This document shows positions 17,255-25,739 of a stretch of 64,000 nucleotides of DNA, piece by piece (positions within the stretch are counted from its first letter, which is position 1; every line of letters starts with the position of its first letter). The notes beneath the pieces were generated by a model. It ran no database searches, was not told where the DNA came from, and saw only the letters and a program-made list of their open reading frames with translations. The position numbers and the translations under genes are program-made. This DNA is from Streptomyces xylophagus (GTDB taxonomy: Bacteria; Actinomycetota; Actinomycetes; Streptomycetales; Streptomycetaceae). The stretch is from the NCBI RefSeq assembly GCF_000716435.1, contig NZ_JNWO01000035.1:15224-79223 (forward strand), written 5' to 3'.

Positions 17255-18844
17255 ATGACGGCAGAGCAGAAGAACCCCGTGGTCGGCACCCCGTACGGGG
17301 CGGTACGCGGCCGGTACGAGGACGGGATCGCGGTCTTCCGGGGCATCCCGTACGCGGCGCCCCCGTTCGGCGCCCGCCGGTTCCGCCCGCCCGTCCCGCC
17401 CGAGCCCTGGAGCGGAGTGCGCGACGCGCTCGCCTTCGGCCCGACCGCGCCGAAACCGCCGTACTCCGAGGCCTTCGCCAAACTGCTCTCCGACCCCGTT
17501 GTGCCCGGCGACGACTGTCTCAACCTCAACGTGTGGACCCCGGAACCCGGCCCCGGCGCCCGGCTGCCGGTGATGGTCTGGTTGCACGGCGGCGCGCTCA
17601 CCCGGGGCTCCTCGGCCGTCCCCGTCTACGACGGACACGCCTTCGCCCGCGACGGAGTCGTGTTCGTCTCGGTCAACTACCGCCTGGGCGTGGAGGGTTA
17701 CGGCCTCTTCCCGGACGCCCCCGCCAACCCCGGCCTGCGCGACCAGCTCGCCGCGCTGCGCTGGGTGCACGAGTCCATCGCGGAGTTCGGTGGCGACCCC
17801 GACAAGATCACCCTCTTCGGCCAGTCCGCCGGCGCGATCAGCATCGGCGCCCTGCTCGCCGCCCCGCAGGCCCAGGGGCTGGTGCGGCGGGCCGTCCTGC
17901 AGAGCGGGCCACCGGAGGCCTTCGACCGCGACAAGGTACGGCGGATGGTGCGCCGGATGGCGACCCGGCTGAAGATCCCCGCCACCGCCGAGGCCTTCGC
18001 CGCCGTCGACCGCGAACTCCTGCTGCGCACCCAGGCCGACGTGGGCCGACTCAGCAGCCCGGTGCTCGGCGGACCCACGTTCGGGATCGTCATCGACGGC
18101 GACCTCGTGCCCCGCGACCCGCTGGAGGCACTCGTCGACGGCGAGGTGGGCCGCGGTGTCGACCTGATGCTGGGCTGGACCCGTGACGAGTACCGGCTGT
18201 GGCTGGTCCCCGGCGGCCTCCACGAGCGCGTCGACCGGCTCGGCGCGGTCGCCCTGGCCGGCGCGATGGCCCGCTGCCACTGCGGTGTCGAGGTCCCGCG
18301 CGGCTACCGCGCCCTGCACCCCGGCGCCGGCACCGCCGAGACCGTCGGCCAGCTCGTCACCGACCACCTGCTCCGCTACCCGCTGCACCGCCTCGCCGAC
18401 GCCCGCCCCGGAAACTCCCACGTGTACGAGTTCGCCTGGCCCTCCAACCTCCCCGACCTCGGCTCCTGCCACGCCCTGGAACTCGGCTTCGTCTTCGACA
18501 CGGGCGACATCCCCGAGGCGGCCAAACTCGCGGGGCCGGGCGCACCCCAGGAACTCGCCGACGCCATGCACGGGGCCTGGGTGCGGTTCGCCGTGGACGG
18601 CGACCCGGGCTGGCAGGCCTGGGACGACTCGCATCCGGTGCGGATCTTCGGAGAGGGTGCGCCGTACGTCGCGAACGGCCCGCGCGACCCCGAGTTCGCC
18701 CTGTGGGCGGCCGACACCGAGGCCAAGGAAGCGAAGGAAGCGCCGGCGGTTCCGGTCGACGGCACGCCCGCGCGGAGTGCCACCGAACTGCGATCGGTCG
18801 TACGGCGGCTGCGGCGGACGGGGGATGTGCGGCGGTCTTCGTGA
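17255..18844 (+). CDS. Type B carboxylesterase/lipase
   Basis: 529 residues without a signal peptide. The family signature starts the protein (GAVRGRYEDGIAVFRGIPYA), followed by DDCLNLNVWTP, the oxyanion loop WLHGGALTRGS, the nucleophile elbow FGQSAGAISI and the catalytic His region SCHALELGFVFDTGDIPEAA. These enzymes cleave carboxylic esters; cytoplasmic members in sugar clusters can remove acyl or aryl groups from imported glycosides. The neighbouring LacI gene downstream, with its operator cluster, may or may not control it. Confidence 0.92.
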   Translation: MTAEQKNPVVGTPYGAVRGRYEDGIAVFRGIPYAAPPFGARRFRPPVPPEPWSGVRDALAFGPTAPKPPYSEAFAKLLSDPVVPGDDCLNLNVWTPEPGPGARLPVMVWLHGGALTRGSSAVPVYDGHAFARDGVVFVSVNYRLGVEGYGLFPDAPANPGLRDQLAALRWVHESIAEFGGDPDKITLFGQSAGAISIGALLAAPQAQGLVRRAVLQSGPPEAFDRDKVRRMVRRMATRLKIPATAEAFAAVDRELLLRTQADVGRLSSPVLGGPTFGIVIDGDLVPRDPLEALVDGEVGRGVDLMLGWTRDEYRLWLVPGGLHERVDRLGAVALAGAMARCHCGVEVPRGYRALHPGAGTAETVGQLVTDHLLRYPLHRLADARPGNSHVYEFAWPSNLPDLGSCHALELGFVFDTGDIPEAAKLAGPGAPQELADAMHGAWVRFAVDGDPGWQAWDDSHPVRIFGEGAPYVANGPRDPEFALWAADTEAKEAKEAPAVPVDGTPARSATELRSVVRRLRRTGDVRRSS

Positions 18845-18876
18845 GGGCGGGGGTGCGAGTGGGCGTAGAGGATGGA

Positions 18877-19071
18877 AACCGGTTGCCCTATACGGGCACA
18901 TAGAAAGCAACCGGTTCCAAGAACCGTGCCCCAGAGGCCACCGGTTGGCGGATCGGCCCCCCAAGGGCGACCGGTTTCCGGCATCCACCCCACCGGCGCA
19001 CACAACTTGGCCGACGCGCGCCCCTCCTCCCCGCCCTCACCCGCTGCTACTCTCCGCGCAGGGAACCGGTT
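18877..19071. promoter_or_regulatory. Cluster of five ACCGGTT-core operators before a LacI gene
   Basis: Within the 268 bp between the esterase stop and the LacI start: AACCGGTT at 18877-18884, 18909-18916 and 19064-19071, CACCGGTT at 18939-18946 and GACCGGTT at 18969-18976. Spacing between neighbours is about 30 bp for the first four (32, 30, 30), close to three helical turns, so repressors could bind on one DNA face. The same core occurs twice before the ABC/GH43 operon at 14.6 kb. Confidence 0.75.
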
Positions 19072-19112
19072 GCCGGAGTGTTGCCACAGGCCGGGGAGGG
19101 GTGGCGCGGGAC

Positions 19113-20171
19113 ATGACCAGGAAGAGCCAGGACGCGAACGGGAGCACCATCCGGGACGTCGCGGCCCGTGCCGGAGTGTCCGCGTCCACGGTGTCGCGGG
19201 TGCTCGGCGGGGACTACCCGGTGAGCACGGCGACCCGCACGCGCGTGCTGCGGGCCGTACGCGAACTGGACTACGTCGCCGACGCCCGCGCCAAGGCCGT
19301 GGCGGGCGTCGGGACACCGACCCTTGCCTTTGTCCTGGAGGACATCACGGGACCGTCGTTCGCGCTGATGGCGCACGGCGTGGAGCGCGAGGCGACCCGG
19401 CTCGGGCATCTGTGCCTGGTGTGCAGCACCGAGGGTGACGTCCAGCGCGAACTGGACTTCATCGAGACGATGCGCGCCCAGCGCACCGCCGCCGTGATCC
19501 TGGTCGGCGGCACCGCCGACACCCCCGAGTACCGCGAGCGCACCCGCCGTATCGCCGACTCACTCGCGGCGGCCGGCTCGCGGCTCGTGCTCTGCGGGCG
19601 ACCGCCCCTCGGCCCGGGCGCACCGGTCACGGTCATCGAGTACGACAACGAGGGCGGCGCCTACGCCCTCGTCGCGCACGTCCTGTCCCAGGGCCACCAG
19701 CGCGTCCTGTTCCTCGGCGGCAAGCCGGACCACGCGACCGCGCAGGGCCGCGAACGCGGTTACCTCGCCGCACACCGCGCCCGCGGCCTCGAACCCGACC
19801 CGGAACTCCTGCTTCACGGCGACTTCACCCGCGACTCGGGCCACCGGCTGATGCGCCTCGCCCTGAGCCGGAAACTGGAGTTCACGGCCGTGGTCGCCGC
19901 CACCGACATGGTCGCGGCGGGCGCGCTCACCGCGCTGCACGAGGCGGGTCTGGACGTCCCCGGCGATGTCTCCCTGGCCGGTTACGACGACATCCCGTTC
20001 GCCCGCGATCTGTACCCCGCCCTGACCACGGTCCACGTCCCCTACGAGGAGCTGGGCCGCCTCGCCGTGCGCACCGCGCTGGGTCGCACGCCGGAGTCCC
20101 CGGACGAGCACCTGCTGCTGGGCACGCATGTGGTGGTGCGGGACTCGATCGCGGCGGTGACCTCTTCCTGA
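19113..20171 (+). CDS. LacI-family repressor, paralogue of the one at 14821-15912
   Basis: 352 residues from ATG 19113 (GGGGAGGGG about 12 nt upstream; an in-frame GTG at 19101 would sit right on that site). HTH STIRDVAARAGVSASTVSRVL and effector domain (PTLAFVLEDITGPSFALMAHG, FTAVVAATDMVAAGALTALHE, VSLAGYDDIPFARDLYPAL) are close in sequence to the 14821-15912 protein. The upstream operator cluster implies autoregulation and possible cross-talk with that paralogue. Confidence 0.93.
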   Translation: MTRKSQDANGSTIRDVAARAGVSASTVSRVLGGDYPVSTATRTRVLRAVRELDYVADARAKAVAGVGTPTLAFVLEDITGPSFALMAHGVEREATRLGHLCLVCSTEGDVQRELDFIETMRAQRTAAVILVGGTADTPEYRERTRRIADSLAAAGSRLVLCGRPPLGPGAPVTVIEYDNEGGAYALVAHVLSQGHQRVLFLGGKPDHATAQGRERGYLAAHRARGLEPDPELLLHGDFTRDSGHRLMRLALSRKLEFTAVVAATDMVAAGALTALHEAGLDVPGDVSLAGYDDIPFARDLYPALTTVHVPYEELGRLAVRTALGRTPESPDEHLLLGTHVVVRDSIAAVTSS

Positions 20172-20250
20172 CGCCCGTGCCGGCGGAACCGTTTCGCCGG
20201 GTTGCCGTGTCCTCCTTCGCGGGGGGTGGTTCCACGTCGCGGAGCCACCT

Positions 20251-20712
20251 GTGAGGGGGATGGCGATGGGGCAGGTACGCGAGGGGGCACGGATAGGGGC
20301 TTGGGCCGTCGCCGGGGTGATCGGCCTGGCGGTGCTGTACGTGGTCGGGGTGTTCGCCTTCGGTGCCGCGGGGTGGATCACGGCCCCGTTCCGCGGTGAG
20401 GAGGACAAGCGCGACAACACCGTCGGCTCGGGCGAGTTCCGGCAGACCACGTACGAGACGTTCTTCGATCTGTGCGAGGCCGTGCAGAACGCCGAAGGGA
20501 CGATCCAGGCGCTCCAGGAGGAGCGGAAGACCGCTTCGGAGACGCGCACCACGCAGATCGACCAGTCGATCACCGCGCTGAAGGCCGGCCGGATCGAGTC
20601 GGTCAACGACTACAACGCGAAGGCCGCCCAGGAACACCGCGCGCCCTTCCGTGACAAGGATCTGCCGTACCGGCTTGATGCAGCCGCCAAGCGCACGACG
20701 TGCACCAACTGA
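20251..20712 (+). CDS. Small membrane protein of unknown function
   Basis: 153 residues from GTG 20251; ATGs at codons 4 and 6 are alternatives. There is one long hydrophobic segment at residues ~14-45 (IGAWAVAGVIGLAVLYVVGVFAFGA in two pieces), then a soluble, charged, partly coiled-coil domain (NAEGTIQALQEERKTASE) with two Cys (LCEAV and the C-terminal TTCTN). I do not recognise a named family. The lipoprotein gene starts 34 bp downstream and both look like one transcription unit, so the proteins may work together at the membrane. Confidence 0.75.
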   Translation: MRGMAMGQVREGARIGAWAVAGVIGLAVLYVVGVFAFGAAGWITAPFRGEEDKRDNTVGSGEFRQTTYETFFDLCEAVQNAEGTIQALQEERKTASETRTTQIDQSITALKAGRIESVNDYNAKAAQEHRAPFRDKDLPYRLDAAAKRTTCTN

Positions 20713-20746
20713 TCCCCATCTCGTCCCGGGAAGAGGGCAGCACCGC

Positions 20747-21313
20747 ATGAAGAAGTCCGTACGCATCGCCCCGGCCACCTTCATCGCGCTCGTGGTGGGC
20801 CTCGCCCTGGCGTCCTGCACCAGCGACACCAGCCAGGACAAGGAGAACCAGCGCAAGCAGGACAACTACGACCACCTCGTGGCCCAGCAGCCGGCGGGCC
20901 GCATGGAGTACTCGCCGACCCGTGAAGCGATCAACCAGTGGATCAAGACGTGGGGGAAGCGGGGCAAACTCTCGTACGTCTACATCCAGAACGCCAAGGG
21001 CGAGTACGGGTACTTCATCATGAAGGGCCTGCCCGTGCCGCGCTGCAAGATGCTCACTCCGACGGAGAAGGTGGAGTCCTCCGACAACGGCATCGCGGTC
21101 CTCGCCCAGCCCGGCATGGACGGCACGTACACGTCGGGTTCCACCTGCAACGCCTACTACGGTTTCGACGCCACGACGAACGCGTACATGGAGTTCACCG
21201 TCGGCACGAACCAGTCGTTCTTCCTGTTCGACAAGCCCATGTCGATGCCGGAGTACGCCAGCGCCAAGCAGCTGGGGCCGAGTTCGGTGAAGGACGTCGC
21301 GAAGAAACCCTGA
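20747..21313 (+). CDS. Putative lipoprotein of unknown function
   Basis: 188 residues from ATG 20747 with GAGGGCAG upstream. A type II signal peptide ends in the lipobox LALASC (Cys near 25). The mature protein contains YSPTREAINQWIKTWGKRG, LSYVYIQNAKGEYGYFIMKG, LPVPRCKMLTP and STCNAYYGFDATTNAYMEF. From memory, sequences of this form also occur in phage and plasmid genomes of unrelated bacteria, which would fit a mobile membrane-protein/lipoprotein pair. Function unknown. Confidence 0.8.
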   Translation: MKKSVRIAPATFIALVVGLALASCTSDTSQDKENQRKQDNYDHLVAQQPAGRMEYSPTREAINQWIKTWGKRGKLSYVYIQNAKGEYGYFIMKGLPVPRCKMLTPTEKVESSDNGIAVLAQPGMDGTYTSGSTCNAYYGFDATTNAYMEFTVGTNQSFFLFDKPMSMPEYASAKQLGPSSVKDVAKKP

Positions 21314-21328
21314 GCGGCCGGGGCCGGG

Positions 21329-22249
21329 TCAGGGGGCCGCCGTCAGCGTCCGCGCGATCGAGGCGATGGCCTCCGGCCCCACCCGGCAGCACCCGCCGAT
21401 CAGCCGCGCGCCGGAGGCCCGCCAGCCCTCGACCTGCTCGGCGGTGAAGGTGGAACGGCCCGTCCAGGCGCGGGCCCCGGCGTCCCAGGTCTCGCCGCTG
21501 TTGGGGTAGACGACGACCGGCTTGCCGGTCACGCGGGCCGCGATCTCGACCGCGCCGTCGACGTCCTCGGGCGCGCAGCAGTTGACGCCGACCGCGATGA
21601 TCTCGTCCGCGTCGGCGGCCAGGGCGAACGCCTCCTCCAGCGGCTGCCCGGCGCGGGTGCGGTCACCGGCGATCGAGTACGACAGCCAGGCGGGCACCCG
21701 CAGCCCGCGCACCGCCCGCAGCAGCGCCTCGGCCTCGACGGTGTCCGGGATCGTCTCGAAAGCCAGCACGTCCGGCCCGACGAGGTCCAGCACCTCCAGG
21801 CGGGGCCGGTGGAACGCCTCCAGCTCGGCCACGCTCAGCCCGTACCGGCCCCGGTACTCGGAACCGTCCGCGAGCATCGCGCCGTACGGTCCGACCGAGG
21901 CCGCCACGTAGAGGGGCCGCTCGATGCCCCGCCGCCCCGCCTCGACCGCCGCGTCGACGGCCAACTCCACGCTCCCTGCGATGAGTTCGGCCGCCCGGTC
22001 GTGCTTGATCCCTCGTTTCGCGAAGCCCTCGAAGGTGGCCTGGTAGCTGGAGGTGATCGCCACATCGGCGCCCGCCTCGAAGTACGCGAGGTGCGCTTCG
22101 GCGATTGCCTCGGGCCGGTCCGCGAGCAGCCGCGCCGACCACAGCTCGTCACTCAGGTCGTGCCCGGCCGCCCCGAGCTGGTTGGACAGACCGCCGTCGA
22201 GGACGAGCGTCCCGGCGGCGAGGGCGTCGGCGAGGATGTTGCTGGTCAT
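21329..22249 (-). CDS. mmuM: Homocysteine S-methyltransferase
   Basis: 306 residues, a complete MmuM/BHMT-type barrel. It starts VLDGGLSNQLGAAGHDLSDELW and has the three zinc-binding cysteines: one in GVNCCAPEDV and the pair in IGGCCRVGPEAI near the C-terminus. The enzyme transfers a methyl group from S-methylmethionine (or SAM) to homocysteine, yielding methionine. Convergent with the lipoprotein gene (15 bp gap) and divergent from the kinase-like gene. Confidence 0.92.
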   Translation of the reverse strand: MTSNILADALAAGTLVLDGGLSNQLGAAGHDLSDELWSARLLADRPEAIAEAHLAYFEAGADVAITSSYQATFEGFAKRGIKHDRAAELIAGSVELAVDAAVEAGRRGIERPLYVAASVGPYGAMLADGSEYRGRYGLSVAELEAFHRPRLEVLDLVGPDVLAFETIPDTVEAEALLRAVRGLRVPAWLSYSIAGDRTRAGQPLEEAFALAADADEIIAVGVNCCAPEDVDGAVEIAARVTGKPVVVYPNSGETWDAGARAWTGRSTFTAEQVEGWRASGARLIGGCCRVGPEAIASIARTLTAAP

Positions 22250-22316
22250 GCCATGACGCTAGTCGATACGGCGGTGCGCACCGGTCTCCGTCCAGCTGGT
22301 GAAAGGATCGCCCACC

Positions 22317-23426
22317 ATGTGGAACGTCACGGAAGCCGAAGCACGCGAGGTCCTGGGCCACTCCACCGGACCGGTCTCCGCGGCACCGCTCACCCACAAC
22401 CCCAAGAACGGCGTCACCGCCGGCGTCTGGACGGTCACCGCCGGCGACCGCACGGCCGTCCTCAAGGTACTCACCCGCACGAAGGAGGCCACCGGTCGCT
22501 GGGCGGCCTCGGACGACCCCCGCCACTGGAACTACTGGCTGCGCGAGGCGAACGTCTACGACTCCGGGCTCGCGCAGACCTGGCAGTCGTACGGCATCCG
22601 CGCGCCCCGGCTGCTCGCCCGCGTCGAACGGGCCGACGGGGACGTGGCGTTGTGGCTCGAGCAGGTGCGGGGCGAGCCGGGCACCGCCTGGCCGCTCGCC
22701 CGGCACATCGAACACGCCCGCCGCCTCGGCGCCGCGCAGGGAGCCGCGCCTGTACCCGAAGAACCCTGGCTCTCCCACCGCTTCCTTCGCCAGTACATCA
22801 GCAGCAACACACTCGGCGAGGAACTCCTCGAAGACGACGAGGCCTGGCAACAGCCCCTGGTCCGCGACCACTTCCCCGCCGGACTGCGCCACGACATGGT
22901 CCGGCTGCACCACGACCGCGAGTGGTTCCTCGATGTCATGGAGGGGCTGCCGCGCGCCTTCAGCCATCTCGACCAGTGGCCCGCCAACGTCCGTTCCGAC
23001 GGCCCGGACAGCGTCCTGTTCGACTGGGCTTTCGCCGGTGACGGCGCCCTCGGCGAGGACCTCGGCAACTACCTCCCCGACTCGGTCTTCGACCTGTTCG
23101 TCCCGGCCGCCCGCCTGCCCGGGTACGCGGCGCAGGCCTACGACGCCTATCTGCACGGCCTGCGGGAGTCGGGCAGCCGGGTCGACGAACGCCTCGTACG
23201 GCTCGGGGTGTGCGCCTCCGCCGTGAAGTACGACTGGCTCACCGCCCTCATGCTCGCCCGCGCGAGCGAGGAACAGCAGCTGGACTACGGCGGTGAGCGC
23301 AGCGTCTCCGCCGAACTCCGGTACCGGGAGCGGGGGTTGACCCTCGCCTTCCTCGCCGGGTGGGCGGCCGAGGCGCGTGCGCTGGCCCTGCTGCTGGGCT
23401 TCCCGGAGGCGCCGAGCGGCCGTTAG
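22317..23426 (+). CDS. Aminoglycoside phosphotransferase (APH)-fold kinase-like protein
   Basis: 369 residues from ATG 22317, with GAAAGGATCG upstream. It shows the APH/choline kinase fold: the ATP-lobe Lys in TAVLKVLTR, the Brenner-like catalytic loop AFSHLDQWPANV (HxDxxxxN) and the metal-binding VLFDWAFAGDGALGEDL. The substrate is unknown; the family includes aminoglycoside, macrolide, choline and homoserine kinases. It is a stand-alone gene, so resistance should not be assumed. Confidence 0.85.
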   Translation: MWNVTEAEAREVLGHSTGPVSAAPLTHNPKNGVTAGVWTVTAGDRTAVLKVLTRTKEATGRWAASDDPRHWNYWLREANVYDSGLAQTWQSYGIRAPRLLARVERADGDVALWLEQVRGEPGTAWPLARHIEHARRLGAAQGAAPVPEEPWLSHRFLRQYISSNTLGEELLEDDEAWQQPLVRDHFPAGLRHDMVRLHHDREWFLDVMEGLPRAFSHLDQWPANVRSDGPDSVLFDWAFAGDGALGEDLGNYLPDSVFDLFVPAARLPGYAAQAYDAYLHGLRESGSRVDERLVRLGVCASAVKYDWLTALMLARASEEQQLDYGGERSVSAELRYRERGLTLAFLAGWAAEARALALLLGFPEAPSGR

Positions 23427-23428
23427 CC

Positions 23429-25582
23429 CTACGCCGCGTGCCTCCCACCCCCGCGCCGGCCGCCACCCCGCGTGCGCCTGCTCGCCGGGACCAACAGGCC
23501 GCCCAGCAGGCCGAGTCCGAGTGCGTACGGCCACCAGCCGAAGGCGTCACTGCGGGCGGTGTTCGCCGTGCGGGCCTCGGTGACCGTCGTCCCGGACGTC
23601 GACTTGGGGCGGGCGCTGGGGGAGGGGCTGCTCGCGGTGACGGCGGTCAGTGTGACGTCGTTGCCGTCGCCGCCCCGGTAGCTGATGCGGTACGTCGTGT
23701 CGGCGAGCTTGAGCTTGGTGCCCTCGCGAAGTCCCTTGAACGCGCCCGTTGTTGAGCCCTTGCCCGTGTGGTCGAGGATCGTGATGGTTCGCGCGGGGTG
23801 CGTCCCGGCGGCCGAGAGGTCCAGGTCGCCCGCGAGGCCGACCTTGCCCGCCACCTTCAACGGCTTGGCGCCCAGGACCAGTTCGCCCTTCGCGCTCTGC
23901 GTGTAGTTCCCGGTGACGGTGAGGCCGCCCGCGATCACACCGTCGTTGGTCACCGAACCCTTCACCGTGCCCGAGCCGGTGAGCGCGGTGCCCACCTGCA
24001 GCCCCGGCGTCCCCACGTCCAACCGTGCGCCCGCCGAGGTGAGCCGGATCGCCTTGCTGTGGGCGAGAGTTGCCCCCGACCTGAGTGCCAGCGTGCCCTT
24101 GGAGACCGTCGTCGCCCCCGTGTACGTCACCGCCGTGCCCGTCAGTGTCGTCGTCGCGGCGCCGGACTGGACGAGGGAGCCCTTGCCGCCGAGATGCGAC
24201 AGTTGGATGCCGAGTGCCACATTCCGCAGCACCAGGGTCCCGTCGTCGACGATCCGCCGCACCTCCGTGCCGGTCAGCAGCCCGCCGTCACCGCCCCGCT
24301 GCCCGGACCCCAGCCGCAGCACCGCCCCCCTCTCCACGGTCGTCGACCCGTCGTAGTACTGCGGCGCCGCGAAGGTCACGTCGTTCCCGCGCGTCCCCGC
24401 GACGACGATGTCCCCGGCACCGGGCGCGGCCAGCGTGTCGTGGTACCGGCCGCCGCCGATCGGCGCGCCCAGGGTGACCGGACCGTCGTAGTCGAAGGTC
24501 AGCCTGGACCGGACCCCGCTCGCCGCGTGGAGGTTGATGTAGACGGTGTCCTTGGTGCCCGGCATGAAGATGCGGTGGGTGGTGCCGTCGCCCCACTGGA
24601 CGTTCGCGCCCTCGATGTTGGTGCCGCGCTTGTTCAACTGGTGGGGGATGGCACGCCAGTTGAGACTCGAGTCGCTGAGCGACGGGTTGGTGTCGCCGCC
24701 CTGGTCGCTGTAGCTGTACTGGCCCGTGAGGACGACCTTGCTGCCCGGCCGGGAGTGGACGTTGACGTCGCTGCCGTACTCGCGCTGGTAGAAGTTCTGG
24801 CGCAGGGTGATCGTCTGGTACAGCGGGGTGTCGATGATCCAGGAGCCCTGGTTGAGGATCGCGCGGGCGTTGGGCAGCGCGACCGGGTACTCGGGGCGGC
24901 CGACCGCCATGCCCGTGCCGTTGTCAATCACCCCTGAGAACGGGTGAGTTCCGGCGAGGTCGAGGGTGCCCCACATGTTGCGGGGCTGGGTGACCAGGCC
25001 CGAGCCGCTGATGGTGCCGATGTTGAAGGTGCGGGTCAGGGAGAGGCGCAGGGTGCCGTCGACGCGGACGTTCAACTCGTTGAGCTGGTAGCCGGGTGTG
25101 CTGTAGGGGAAGTGACCGATCAGGCCGGTGCCACCACCCGTGCCGTACTGGAGAGTTGTGCCGCTCGCGACCGTGATCGCGGGCGGGTCCGGGTTGCTGA
25201 CGGTGGTGTACGGGTGGTTGCCGCCCTGGGTGGTCACCTTCTGCCGCTGCCGGGCCGCCGGGAGCGTGAAGTCGCTGTCCTTGGTGAGGATCAGCGTGCC
25301 GCCGCCGCGCACGGTCAGCGTGCCCTGGCCGCGGAACACCCCGTCGTACGTCGTCGTCCCGGCCGGCACGGTGACCACCGTGTCGCCGGTCAGCGTGACG
25401 TCCCGGTTCGCGAGGACGTCGGCGGTCGCGTCACGGGCGCCGGCGGCCGAGGCCGGGGAACTGCCGACCAGGAGAGCGACGGTCGCGAGGGCGCCTACGG
25501 CTGCTGCTGTCTTGCGGGAATGGCTGCGCACGTCACTGGAGACGGGCGTCGGCGACGGCGATAACAGAAATCTCGCGTCCAT
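23429..25582 (-). CDS. Secreted, membrane-anchored beta-helix protein with autotransporter-associated (PATR) repeats
   Basis: 717 residues if begun at ATG 25582; GTG 25591 and GTG 25531 are alternatives and no ribosome site settles it. A signal peptide ends near SSPASAAG. The body is Gly/Thr/Val-rich right-handed beta-helix sequence with repeats of the form TYTGATTVSKGTLALRSGA, DGSTTVERGAVLRLGSGQ and NGSGTVKGSV-like turns, the passenger-associated transport repeat seen in Gram-negative autotransporters. A Ser/Pro/Thr linker, one membrane helix (WWPYALGLGLLGGLLVP) and an Arg/Gly-rich tail end the protein. There is no LPxTG and no outer-membrane barrel. Divergent from the galactanase gene; a polysaccharide-binding or lyase-like role is possible. 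Confidence 0.75.
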   Translation of the reverse strand: MDARFLLSPSPTPVSSDVRSHSRKTAAAVGALATVALLVGSSPASAAGARDATADVLANRDVTLTGDTVVTVPAGTTTYDGVFRGQGTLTVRGGGTLILTKDSDFTLPAARQRQKVTTQGGNHPYTTVSNPDPPAITVASGTTLQYGTGGGTGLIGHFPYSTPGYQLNELNVRVDGTLRLSLTRTFNIGTISGSGLVTQPRNMWGTLDLAGTHPFSGVIDNGTGMAVGRPEYPVALPNARAILNQGSWIIDTPLYQTITLRQNFYQREYGSDVNVHSRPGSKVVLTGQYSYSDQGGDTNPSLSDSSLNWRAIPHQLNKRGTNIEGANVQWGDGTTHRIFMPGTKDTVYINLHAASGVRSRLTFDYDGPVTLGAPIGGGRYHDTLAAPGAGDIVVAGTRGNDVTFAAPQYYDGSTTVERGAVLRLGSGQRGGDGGLLTGTEVRRIVDDGTLVLRNVALGIQLSHLGGKGSLVQSGAATTTLTGTAVTYTGATTVSKGTLALRSGATLAHSKAIRLTSAGARLDVGTPGLQVGTALTGSGTVKGSVTNDGVIAGGLTVTGNYTQSAKGELVLGAKPLKVAGKVGLAGDLDLSAAGTHPARTITILDHTGKGSTTGAFKGLREGTKLKLADTTYRISYRGGDGNDVTLTAVTASSPSPSARPKSTSGTTVTEARTANTARSDAFGWWPYALGLGLLGGLLVPASRRTRGGGRRGGGRHAA

Positions 25583-25739
25583 CTTTGTCACGCGCGACCC
25601 GTTGACCTTCCCGTAACACACCCTTACCTTTTCGGCGTTCGTAATGACAGATGGCGTACGAAATCCCGAACCGCTTCCCGAGTTGTACCTCGAACCCCCC
25701 ACTGTTTCCTGTTCTCCCCCCAGCTCCGAGAGGCGTCAG

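Noticed and set aside
17225..19003. A 592-codon minus-strand frame opposite the carboxylesterase
   Set aside because: The plus strand has an intact type B esterase with catalytic motifs; the antisense frame has none.
22317..23426. Calling the APH-fold gene an antibiotic resistance determinant
   Set aside because: The fold is shared with many small-molecule kinases and the neighbourhood gives no drug link, so only the fold is claimed.
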